Origin: Deuterostichococcus epilithicus
Taxonomy: Eukaryota > Chlorophyta > Trebouxiophyceae > Prasiolales > Stichococcaceae
Length of the DNA: 64,000 nt
Assembly (NCBI GenBank): GCA_033439295.1
Contig: JAVTLE010000007.1
Location: forward strand, 1,178,001-1,242,000
Reading direction: 5' to 3'
The notes beneath the pieces were generated by a model. It saw nothing but the letters and a program-made list of their open reading frames with translations, was not told the DNA's origin and did no database searches. Positions 11,066 through 21,462 of this stretch are shown piece after piece; position 1 is the first letter of the stretch, and each line of letters starts with the position of its first letter. The position numbers and the translations under genes were made by a program.

Positions 11066-14000
11066 ATGACGCCTCCTCAGCATGCGCTGCAGGCCAAATC
11101 TCGTGTGGAATGGGCCAGCTCGAAGATGGCAGCCGCGCAGGGGCCGCCGGACTTTGGCCGCACCTCGCCGTCGAGCAGCAGCACGGGTGGGTGGCTGAGC
11201 ATCGTGCAACCAAGCGATGATTGCGCCAACCTCCACACGTCAGCCCAGCAGTTTCATGGATAATGGGTCGCAGTCAAGAATAGTCATTTGGCGATGTGGG
11301 ACACTCATGGTATCTGGATGCCTCGCAGCGTCCACGCTCCAACCAGACCGACGAGAATCAGGAGGCATTGGCGTTGGCGCTGCAGGTGGGACTCGCCTGA
11401 CACCTTGCAGTCCACCTTGCATGCCCCTGTGCTCTGCACATTCAATACGCTGAACAGGCGGTATGGATGAACACTGACGTTTACGCATTCATGGTGCGAT
11501 CGCAGCGTCATGTTGAACCCTTCTCTCCGCCTGTCAGACGGGACTTGTCCTCATGGCACGCCTGCCGCCTTTGTGCAGATGGTGTCACGTCACGGAAAGT
11601 CGACCCAGTGCTGGAGCACCTCATGCGCAACGCGCGCAGCGACGCGGTGCGGCAGGAATTCCTGCGGGGCTCCATCGAGGAGCTGGTCGATGGCCACGAA
11701 ATCCGGCTGCTGGTGAGTGGTCCACTGACAGCGCTCCTGGATGGCGAACCCATGTTCCTTCCCTACACACCACCAGCATCTGCAGTCTGCAGCCCTACGC
11801 GGCCTGTCTGAAACGGCAGAGCAGGACGGCAACAGGACGGCGGAATGTGACGTGGAGGCGGTGACGGACTCCCGCAGGCGGCCACATACAATGTTAATGG
11901 CCGCAAGCCGCCGCCGGGGCTGGACCTGGCGCCATGGCTGGGCGGCGCAGCAGATGCCGACGTGGTGGTCGTCGGCTTCCAGGAGATTGTGCCTCTCAAT
12001 GCCAGCAACGTCATGAACGGCAAGCGCTTCCTGAAGCAGCACCGGCGAGCTTTGCGCTTTGACCTGCGGGCGTTTGCCGCATGTGGGACGACATCTTCCT
12101 CCGGTGTCAAGACGCAATCATGCACAACCAGTGAAGCTTACACGTAGACAGCGCGTGGGTTTGTCTGGAGTGAGGTTGCCGTCGAGCCAGCGTCGCTGCT
12201 GCTCGTGCCCGCACTGCCATTCCTGCTTGAGCCGCCAAACTGCTCTTGGCTGAGCCTGGATCTTGTTTCCAGATCTGGTCGGCGGCAGCGGCGAAGCTGC
12301 ATACGCCTGGGACCGTCTGGTGGGGGATGCGCTGAACCCGACGCCTATGGCACGCTCATACTCCTGCTCGGACGGGCACCTGCTGGCGGCACCGGACGCG
12401 GCGCAGGTCCCTGAAAGTGGCCGGCAGCAGCAAGGGCAGCAGGGGGTGGGGCCATCTGCAGAGCGGCCGCAGGATGTCGCCGTCGATGCCCCCGGCGGCG
12501 CCCAGCATTCGGGACGGCTGCAGAGCGGGGCGGAGGCACGGGATGGTAACGCCCAGCCTGCTGGTGAAGACGCTACGGACGCAGCTGCCGCCGATCCAGC
12601 AATGCAGGGCAGCAGAGCTGCGCCGGCTGAGGCCTTTGTGCAGGTGCCGTTCTGCAGCCTGTGTCTTGCAAGGCGTGCGGTGAGCGACTGCCGCTGCGCT
12701 GGCGGCTGCAGGATGCTTGCACCGTCGCAACAGCGTGGCTGCCTGGGCACGTTCTGGAGGAGCCATTGACCTTGGGCATGACTGATCGCCAACCGAGCCA
12801 TCCGCCTCTGCACCAGGTGGCAGCCAAACAGATGGTCGGCGTCTACCTGAGTGTGTGGGTGCGGGCCGGGCTGCTGCCGCACATACGTGGTGTGCAGGCC
12901 ACCTCCGTCGGCACCGGCATCATGGGCTACCTTGGCAACAAGGGTGCGCCTGTCACATTGCAGTATCCATAAGACTTTTATGCGATGAGCAGTAGCGACA
13001 CGCATCAGGAAGCTGCACCAAAGGAAGCTGCACCAGAGGTACAGCAGAGCGTGTGCAGGTTGCATGACGCCGCCGTGCACCCCCAGCTGTCGTTCCAGCT
13101 CCAGGCAGCAGCCCTAGGCGACTTGCGAGACCAGGGCCGGCGCTCGCGCCTCAGCGGCTTGCCTGCGACGCAGGCGCAGTCGCGGCGCGGATGCGCATCT
13201 TCGACACGGGCCTTGCGCTCGTGGTGGCACACCTGTCGTCCGGCGAGGCGGACGGCGACGAGCTGCGGCGCAACTACGACTACTCCGAAGTGGTGCGGCG
13301 CGCAGCCTTCCCGCCGGACACCGCCGCAGCGGTCGACCCGGAGGCGGTGGACGCCCGCCAGCCGCAGGAAGGCGTGTCAAAGGTGAGGCGCAGGCAGAAA
13401 AGGCAGTCCTGAGGGGCGGTCGCCAGCCTTCTAGGCAGAAGGGTGTGTCAAAGGTGAGGGGCGGGCAGACAGGGGGCAGTCCTGAGGGGCGGTCGTCAGC
13501 CCTTCTAGGATTCCAGACTGCGTGAGGTTGGCTGGAGGTTGTGTGATGCTGCCAGCAGCCTGCAGGACGAGCAGCCAACCAGTATAGTCCTATGTCCACC
13601 TGCAGACTGCAGTGAGGGTGCAGCCAGCATAGGCATGTCCATGCATGAGCTAGCACCCATGTGGAGGAGCTGCAGCACGCCAGGTCTGCGGGTTTCTCTG
13701 AAGCCCTGATGTCTGCCACGTGCTCGCCTCGTCCATCTGCTGCCTACTCGCCAGAACTGTCACCGGAACTGTGACTGAGACCTGACTGATTTCGCAGGTC
13801 GCGGCGCCAGCGCGGCGCCCGGGGCAGTGGGGCGCCGCGCGGGGGCTGTCCGACACGCAGCACGCGCTGTGGCTGGGCGACTTGAACTACCGGCTGTCGC
13901 TGCCGGACGGCGAAGCGCGCACCCTGCTGCGCAGCGGCGACCTGACACGCCTGGCGGAGGCCGACGAGCTGACCGCCATGCGCCGCACCGGTGGGAGCCC

Positions 14001-17000
14001 CGGAACCGCGTCTCGTTTCAGGACCGGACTCCTCAGGCGACTCTGCAGGAGGTCGTGTGCGCCCGTGCGCCGCGCGCGTGGAGCGCGCCGCTGCTGTTTG
14101 ACACCCTGTCGCAGCGACCGTCCTCTGATGCGTCATGTGAGCTGTGGACCGTAGGGTTTTGAGGAGTGTGCAGCACATACGGCGTGCGCCAGCTGCTGGC
14201 CAACTGAAGCTCCAACGTGTGTCGTTCTGTCACTGGCGGTTTGTGACCGTCGAGGAGCACTGGGCAATCCACGCGCAGGCCGGGCCTTCGAGGACTGGCG
14301 GGAGGGGCCACTCTCCTTCCCGCCCACCTTCAAGTTCGTGCGCGGCTCGACGCGCTACCACGGCGACAGCGGCGATGACGGCCCCGCCAGCCCAAAAGCC
14401 GCCAACGCAGCACCGGAGCTCAACGGCGACGCGGTGAGCGACCTGCGCGCTTAACCTGTTCCCAAAGCTCGGCATTGAAACATCTGCTACACAGGCGCGA
14501 TGCTGCGCAGACAGGCAACCTGGTCACAGGTGCCGGGGCAACAGAATCTTGTCTGTAAGCCGCTCCTTCAGGTGTCAGCGCAAGCCACGATGGTGCAAAG
14601 CAGGGGCCCATGACCCACAGTTCTAATAGCACAAGCTGCAACAACACCATTTCGGGCCCCGGCTGACCTTCTGTTTGCGCAGCCCCAGGCAGCAGCGCAA
14701 AAGCGGCGGACGCCAGCGTGGACGGACCGTATCCTGTGGCGCTCGGACGGCGCGCACCTGCTGTCCTATGAGTCGGCGGAGCTCACGGCTTCGGACCACA
14801 TGCCTGTGGCGGCGGCCTTCACGCTACCCGTGCGCGAGTACAACAGGTGGGAGCGCGCCGTGTGGCAGGAACGCGCTGTGCTGAGGGCAGCAGACATGGA
14901 TGCACAGGGCAGTCTGTTCCGTTTCGGGTAGATTGACGTTGGAAGGGAAAAGCAGAGAGGCTTGCACGGCAATGGCTGGGGCAGCGCCAGAAGGACCTGT
15001 AGGAAGCAGCTGCTGCAAGGCTGCAGCAACATTGTGGACAGGAAGCAGTGCTGGAGTGGTCCATTGTCCGCGATGGCATTCATGCGTGAGCGTCACGTCG
15101 CAGGGAACGTGTGGACGCCGCCATTGAGGCTGCGAGGCGACGCGTCGATGCCGCAGAAATGGCCGCCATGCCCCGCTGCGAGCTGGTGCGCCAACAGCAG
15201 CCGTTTCAAAGACTGCACGCTGACCATGATTCAACAAAAACAACAAATACACCCTCAAAATTGCAGCTTCAGAGCGTGGAGCACATGCCATCATTCTGCA
15301 TAACCATCAACTTGCCAGTCTCCGAATGCCAACCTGCCTCCTATTCTGTAAGCTCCTATTCTGTATGCAGGAGCCCACCACTGCAGACTTTGGGGTGCTG
15401 CGCTACGGGCAGCATGCAGCCTGCGACATCGTGCTGCGCAACGTTGGCTCAGTATGCTTCTCCTCACTTGACTTCCTTTTGAGTTTCCACCCAGACATAA
15501 CATCCAGAGCCGTGCACAGAGTTGAGGAATGCTTCACACTGCAGTGAGACCATCCCAGGCTCCTACAGGGCGCCGATGCAAATTGGCCTGCAGGCCTGGC
15601 GCATTGCACTGCTCGTGCGTCACGACCAGCCGAGGAGAACATCGCGAGTCTTCCCCGTGCATGCTACACCGCAGGTGACGGCCAGCTTCCAGTTCATGCC
15701 GCTGCCGGGCGCCATGTTTGGCGAGCCAGACGACAAGGCCTTCCGCGCCGCGCCGCGGTGGGCGACCGTGGCCCCGGACCAGGGCGTCCTGGAGCCGGGC
15801 GCCGCGACGGACCTGCACCTCACCGCGCACGTGACCGGCGGCGCCGACAGCACCGCCGAGGTGCTGGCGTCAGGTGGGGGCCGTCCGGAGGCTAGGCGGC
15901 GTGCACCGCCTCCCCTGTCAGCGGCAGGCCGCCGGCTCGCGGCAGGGAGTGCGGTGCCGCCCGGCTTGCGAGCTGTGCGGCGCATCGCGCGTGTGGTGAC
16001 ATGCATGCCACGGCAGCGTCAGTGCAGCGGGGGCACTGGCCTGGGACCAAGCCTGAGATGGGCGGCGTCCCTTCGGTTTCCTCCTGCACCGCATAGCGGG
16101 AAACAAACTGCGGGGCATCCACTCATCCACACGCATCGCTGCATCGCGGGCCTGCTCTTGCCCGCCGAGCAGCTAAGCAGTCCAACACGTTGTGTCATGC
16201 ACAGTACCCATCGCATCATGCACCGCAGGAGCTCGGCATGTTGAGAGGCGCATTAGGATGCTGCCCTTGGGATCGCCATCGAGGCATCCCTGTGCTGGTT
16301 GACAAAGTTGCCTGCAGCAGGCCGGGCGAGCGTGGTGCAACATATCTTCGGCCATTTGAAGCACTGTGCATCTTCAGGCGGCAGGGACGGCCAGATGTCC
16401 CAGAACTCCTGTTGCGCTGAGTACGGCACTCACGGAGTCGCTGCCTCACTGCCGCGCAGTCAGCCGCTGCAAGCCGTAGGCGATCCTAGCGCTGCGCATC
16501 CAGGAAGAGCAACGAGAGGACGCCGTTTTGAAGAACTGAAAGAGGACCCTCACTGTGTCCAATGTGTCGCTCTGCTGCCGCGCAGTCGGCCGCTGCAAGC
16601 TGGAGGCGATCCTGGTGCTGCGCATCCAGGACGGCAACGACATATTCCTGGCGGCTGGCGGCGCCTACGCCCCCTCCTTCTTCGGCCTCAGCCTCAACAC
16701 GCTGTCCAGCCTCCCCAGGTGAGGCACCTTTCGCCACTGCTCCCTTGCTTCGGGCTGAAACAAGACACTGACCCCTCGATCGTGCACAACTTACACGAGG
16801 GTGGCTGCCAAGTCACAATGGGTCGTCGATGCCAACAGCCATACAATGGCTGCCGTTCGCAGGCCACTTGCGTCTGCGGCGGGCGGCGGCGCGGCGGCGG
16901 CTGGCGACCTCGCGGCTTCGAAAGGCGGCCTGCACATCGACACGGCGCGCACGCCGGAGAGGGATGCCGGCGCCGGCGCGGCAGCAGAATTCTACAGCCC

Positions 17001-19158
17001 GACATCCAGCCTCAACAGGTGCGTGCTGCTTGCATGTCCGCGTGTGCATGTGGAAATGAGTGTGGCAAACTCGATGGCAGTGGCTGATGTATGGTTTTCA
17101 AGCAACCTGACAGCAACAGCTCACAAGTCATCAATGAGAGCCTCCCAGTGAGGCTATAACAGACTTACTATTCTGAACCATGCCTGATCTCGAAGTGGCA
17201 CCATCGCAAATTGTGGCCCGCTGCGTTGCTGCAGCCCGCTGGCGGAGCCTGACGATGCATGGGCGCGCCGGCGGCTGGAGCTGCAGCCTTCCAAGCTGTC
17301 GCAGCCAGCGGAGGCGCCGGAAGGCGGCGGCGGTGGTGCTGCACAGGCAGACTCGGCAGCCGGAGCAGGTGCAGCGGCTAAACAGCGGCTTGAGCGGCAG
17401 CAGGAAGGAGACGAGGGGGACCAGCTGGCGGGCCTGGTGCGCGCTGCGGTGGCGCACAGCGAGTCGCCCGCAGTGCTTGCGCTGGTGCCGCCTGAGCTAA
17501 GGTGCGCAGATGCCGCGCTGCATTTGAGCATGGCTGACACTCTCGGCAGCAGCAGCGCTGGTGCCGCCCGAGCTCAGGTGCGCTGGTGCCTGTTGCCATC
17601 ATTGAGTCATGCCGGGTGGCCGACGGTCGGCATGGCGGCGGCATCATTGGTGCCACACAGCACGGCAGCAGGTTTCGTACAGAAGACCACAGGCGCCAAA
17701 CAGGCGCACTGATCTTTAGGGCAGCTGCTGCTGGTGGCAGCGTTGAGAAGTATGGTCCGGCTGCTGTCAGTGACCGAACCGACAACGATCGAGCCAAGAA
17801 GCTCTGACACTACGTTCGTGCAGAGCGCTCACGGCGTACCTGCGGCAGCCAGCGGCGCTGCGGACGCCGGGCCTGTTCGTCAACAGGGCGGACCACATGG
17901 CGCCGGGCACCGACTCCAAGATCGTCAGGTTCCACATCCAACCGCCCTCTGGCACTTGGGCCATCACCCATGAGGCCTCTGTTTTGTTTTGTCCAGAAGG
18001 CGCTCTGCCTGCTGGCATGCTGCGACAGGACCCCCGGCGACAGCCCCGCAGGAGGTAGCACGGCTGTCTACCTCATCGTGTCCAGGGGTAAAGCAGCACA
18101 GCTTCAGTTGTGTGCCCGCCTTGCGGTACTCCAGAGCACCAGGTCGAGTGGATCCATCCCCTCCTGCACACAGGGAGATAAGGGAGGCGCTGGACGAGGG
18201 GCGGGCCGTCCCGGAGCGCGCCGGTCCGCACGATGTGGCGGCGACGCTGCTAGCGTACTTTGCCGCGCTGCCGGCCACCTTCATGCCGGCTGCCGCGGCG
18301 CAGGTCTGCGACGTGTGCGTGCCCTCGGTGAGCCGCCGCACCTTCCTTTCTGCCGACCCTGTTGTGAACTCCACCATGACGTACACTGCGCCGATGCATG
18401 AACCCGTTGAGCTCCGCTTCGTTGCAGCAACTCCATCGCGACCAGGTGACATGGGCAGGCCGCATTGTGGGCTGCCAGGCAGCATGCGCTGAGGGGGCAC
18501 CCCCTTCGGACGCGCTTCCTGTGTGAAATGTGCAGTTGGCACGCTGAGCAATTGCGGTCGTGTCCAGCAGCATTGCGTCACCGCCCCGCACAGGCTGACG
18601 CGGCGGCGTCGCTGCTGGCGGACGCGCTCACACCAGTCGAGTGGGCGGTTTTCCGCCACGTGGCGGGCCTCATGCGCGCGGCGCTGGCGCCGACCGCCGC
18701 GGAGGCCAACGGCCTGGCGCCAGCGGCGCTGTCGGCGCTGCTGGCGGAACTATGGTTCGGCCAGACGCCGCACTCCTACGGCGCCGCAGGTGGCCGCTTT
18801 GCTCTGGAGACTGTATAAGCTGCTCACCTCGCTGTGTCAGGCGGCGTCTCCGCAGTTTGAATGCTGGCCACCCTGTTCCTGGGCGGGGCCTGATTCGACG
18901 ATGTCACTGCTGCTGGAGCGAGTTGGCATTGTAAGGAGGAACAACACGCTCGGAGCATGCCGCCCGGAGCCTCGTACTGCTCGGCCATGGCCATCGTGGA
19001 AAGATCTCAACTGAGGGTGTTCACATCTGCAATGCGGTGCAGGCGGCGACCTCAGCGCGGCACAGGTAGAGGACCTGCAGCGCATGGCAGCAGGCATCAC
19101 CGCCATCGCAGAGCGCCGCACAGCCTTCATAGCCCTGTTCCTGGAGCCCCCGGCGTGA
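11066..19158 (+). CDS. OCRL/INPP5B-type inositol polyphosphate 5-phosphatase (5PTase-ASH-RhoGAP)
   Basis: Predicted phosphatase removing the 5-phosphate of PI(4,5)P2 or related inositol lipids on endomembranes. The catalytic domain is spread over many exons: TYNVNGRKPPPGL (about 11887), VVVVGFQEIVPLNASNV (about 11965), KQMVGVYLSVWVRAG (about 12830), GIMGYLGNKG (about 12920), LALVVAHLSSGEADGDE (about 13210), the signature LWLGDLNYRLS (about 13870), FPPTFKFVRGS (about 14315), then TPAWTDRILWRSD (about 14710) and SDHMPV (about 14795). Next come an ASH domain (ADFGVLRYGQHAACDIVLRN about 15380; VLRIQDGNDIFLAAGGAY about 16615) and a RhoGAP domain (LRTPGLFVNRAD about 17850; HDVAATLLAYFAALP about 18230; stop 19156). 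This is the animal/Dictyostelium OCRL order. Start 11066 is chosen because it splices in phase to VTSRKVDPVLEHL; ATG 11126 is an in-frame alternative. The RhoGAP Arg finger was not located. Confidence 0.85.
13374..13509 (+). repeat. 71-bp tandem duplication of an exon end plus its splice donor (OCRL-like gene)
   Basis: Copy 1 begins at 13374 and copy 2 at 13445. Both start gtgtcaaaggtgagg, i.e. the last codons of the exon ending ...GVSK and its GTGAGG donor, followed by about 50 bp of near-identical intron (cagtcctgaggggcggtcg shared). The second copy supplies a duplicate donor site 71 bp downstream. Confidence 0.9.
16449..16645 (+). repeat. 126-bp-spaced duplication of an ASH-domain exon start (OCRL-like gene)
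   Basis: The segment at 16575-16645 (ctgccgcgcagtcggccgct, then codons for LEAILVLRIQ) is preceded by a diverged copy at 16449-16516 carrying the same ctgccgcgcagtc start and the degraded codons. The downstream copy is the coding one because it continues into DGNDIFLAAGGAYAPSFFGL. Confidence 0.85.
17480..17585 (+). repeat. 76-bp-spaced duplication of an exon end and donor (OCRL-like gene)
   Basis: cgctggtgccgcctgagcta followed by aggtgcgc at 17480 recurs, with two changes in the first 20 bases, at 17556. Each copy ends in an AG|GTGCGC donor, giving two candidate ends for the exon ...VLALVPPELR. Which is used cannot be told from sequence alone. Confidence 0.85.
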
Positions 19159-19560
19159 AGGGGAAAGGGTAGACGTCACATTCCAAGCGCATCCAGGCGT
19201 CCCAGCTGGACCTCAGCCTGACGTCGATGCTTTGGACCACTCGCCGGCACCGCTGCCGGGCGACCGGTGGCGCCGCTGCTGCCCGCTGCGTCCCAGCCTA
19301 TCACGCATCAGCTGGGGAGCTGGTCTAGCGACACAAACAGGAACGTGTTGTGGAGCTGGTGCTCTGCCGGTTTCATATACCCATGAAACAACACATCGTG
19401 ACGACTTGCAGCCCTCTGTGTCCTCCAGGCTAGAATGGAGCATTCAGCTACCAGCTTCCCTCAACCCTGACCTTGAAGCAGTCTTCACTCCTCAGCTCTG
19501 CTATTTTGAAGAGCTGCACAAGCCCGAGGGGCCGGCTACTGCGCTGAGCATGAAACATGA
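19159..19560. other. Spacer between convergent OCRL-like gene and M48 fragment
   Basis: Holds the 3' end of the OCRL-like transcript and possibly the C-terminal codons of the M48-like gene on the minus strand (open to about 19448). No other feature seen. Confidence 0.35.
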
Positions 19561-19645
19561 AACGTGAGCATTCACTCGAGGCGTCCCATGTGCCAGATCC
19601 TTGTCGATTTGAGAGCAGCATCGTCAGCAGCTGCCGCCGCACTTC

Positions 19646-20165
19646 TATCTCGTCAGCTTCGCTTCTCGTGCTTTGCTAAGCCTCGGATGTCATACTCGAG
19701 GTTTTGAGTTACATTCAACAATGCGCAAGGACGTTGCCGGTGGCGATTGCCCAGAGGGCATGCCGCCGGCGGCGGGGCAAATGCGTGCGCAAATGAGCGG
19801 CTCTTCCTTCTTGTGTTGTGCCAATACGTGTGCCAGCTCGTGCGCGACGATGTCGGCCATATGTTGTCCTCGCGGGCCCCAGTAAGCGAACCTGTCACAA
19901 CCACCTGCGGCAGGCGCTCAGAGTCAGCGGTGATGCGTGATGGTGGCGCCTCCAAACGCACGTTCAGGTTGCTCCAGGCTCAATGCAGTTGTCGTAATAT
20001 TTTTGCAGCTGCACAAGCGACGGACAGCAGGATGACATTCCTGGCCAATGCGTGGTGCGGCATACACTGGTGAGCAGTGCACAAGAATGAGTTAGGACAG
20101 AAGCTCACATCTCCGGATGGGAGGGCCCATGCATTCAGCACTGAATCCCGAAACTTGGTGTGCAA
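19646..20165 (-). CDS. OMA1-like M48 zinc metallopeptidase, fragmentary or decayed
   Basis: Pieces appear in the right order for a membrane-associated M48 peptidase. They are VLNAWALPSGD at 20141-20109 (before a gtgagc donor), VVVTGSLTG from 19904 (after a cag acceptor, phase 0, giving SGD-VVVTGSL as in the family's LPGGKIVV-TGLL), the zinc/catalytic motif VAHELAHVLAQH with HELAH at 19842-19828, and the third-ligand segment SEADEI at 19663-19646. The first two join in frame. However, VVVTGSL, HELAH and SEADEI lie in three different frames, with too little room between the first two for an ordinary intron. Either small introns or sequence errors exist here, or the gene is decaying. A minus-strand Ala-rich frame at 20825-20421 could be its transit-peptide region. 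OMA1 is normally an inner mitochondrial membrane stress protease; assignment to that subfamily is tentative. Confidence 0.5.
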
Positions 20166-20169
20166 TCAG

Positions 20170-21462
20170 GCCTGCTGCAGTCGCGGACACCTTGGCATGC
20201 ACGCTGGTGACACGACGAGCCATGTAGCGCCGCCGCCGCTTCGTCCACCAAATGAAGTTGGTGGAAGTTGGTAGGTCCAAGTTGGTGGATTCTTGCCAGC
20301 CGCAGCCTCCAGCATGAATCTATTCCCTGCTCTGCAGAGACAGTAGGGTAGCTAGCTGAAGTGGAAGCTGGGACTATGATGCAGCAGGTATGCATACAGG
20401 TCTTCGTTATTGCTAGCATATCATACATACAATGCTACATTGCCGCATGGGAACAGCGGGCGGCTGGCCGTACCTTCTCGAGGTGAACACGAAACGTCCC
20501 ACCAGATTCCAAAAGAGATTTGTGTCCGCGCGGCGGCACCATGATGAGCCATCTCCCGGAGAAGAGAAGGCGCGCGGCGAGAGGGCTGAACAGAAACTAA
20601 GCGAGTAGACCACCCCGTCGGTAAGCCTGGTGCGGTTGCAAACCTCTGCCTGACATTACTGATAAGGTTGCGGCCCACAGGTGCCGCGGGCTGTGGATCA
20701 GAAGCGGGCATTGCTGCTGCCGCTGCTGCTGCTGCGGCTGCGATGCCGCTGTTGCTGGCTGGGCCTGCGGATGCAGCGGTCCTCAACGTCAGGGACCCTG
20801 ATCCCCCTTCAACGCATGCGTGCATATCTCAAATTCCTATGCTACGATCCGACAGCAAGGCGTGGCGGTCGAGGATCTCGCCCGCTGCCGCAGCCGGTCG
20901 CTGCGCGCATATGCCGCAGCACGATCCCCCTCCGCACGGCGCTGATCACGATCGAGCACCCCATGAACAATAATCCATCTCCAGTGAACCTCCGCTGGGC
21001 CAGCTGGATCCCCTGGATACCGGCGCCAAGTCTTGGCGGAAAGTGCGAGCAGGCAGGAAACGCACGTTGCTTAGCGGCCGAACATTCGCGTGTGCGGGAG
21101 CGTTTTTTAGATATTCTGAAACTTGGAACACAGGTGCTTACTTCTGGGGGATGCCCGTTATACTGGGCGCAGCAGGGAGTATAGCGGGTCAAGCTTTTGC
21201 CTGGGGAATGGTATGGGAAGTCTCGGCGATCTGGTAGTCCGACCATAAGTAAATCGAGGTGCATGCATGCTGCACTGCAATCTGTAGCAACCTCGTGCCA
21301 TCGCATGCTGAACTGTTATGGGATCGATGGCAGTATAGATTTGCCAACGACAAAACATCAGACACAGCGCCAGGCGGTATACTCAGATTTGCATCACCGT
21401 TGAGCTTGCCCAGGGCGTGGGCTCTCAGAACTTGCCAGTATGCATGTGGGTGACTTTAAGCA
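20170..21462. other. Spacer between divergent M48 fragment and MSH1
   Basis: No gene confidently recognised. A CTG/GCT-rich stretch at about 20706-20760 encodes poly-Ala on the minus strand and Leu/Ala on the plus strand. It could be the N-terminal leader of the M48-like gene. Confidence 0.4.
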
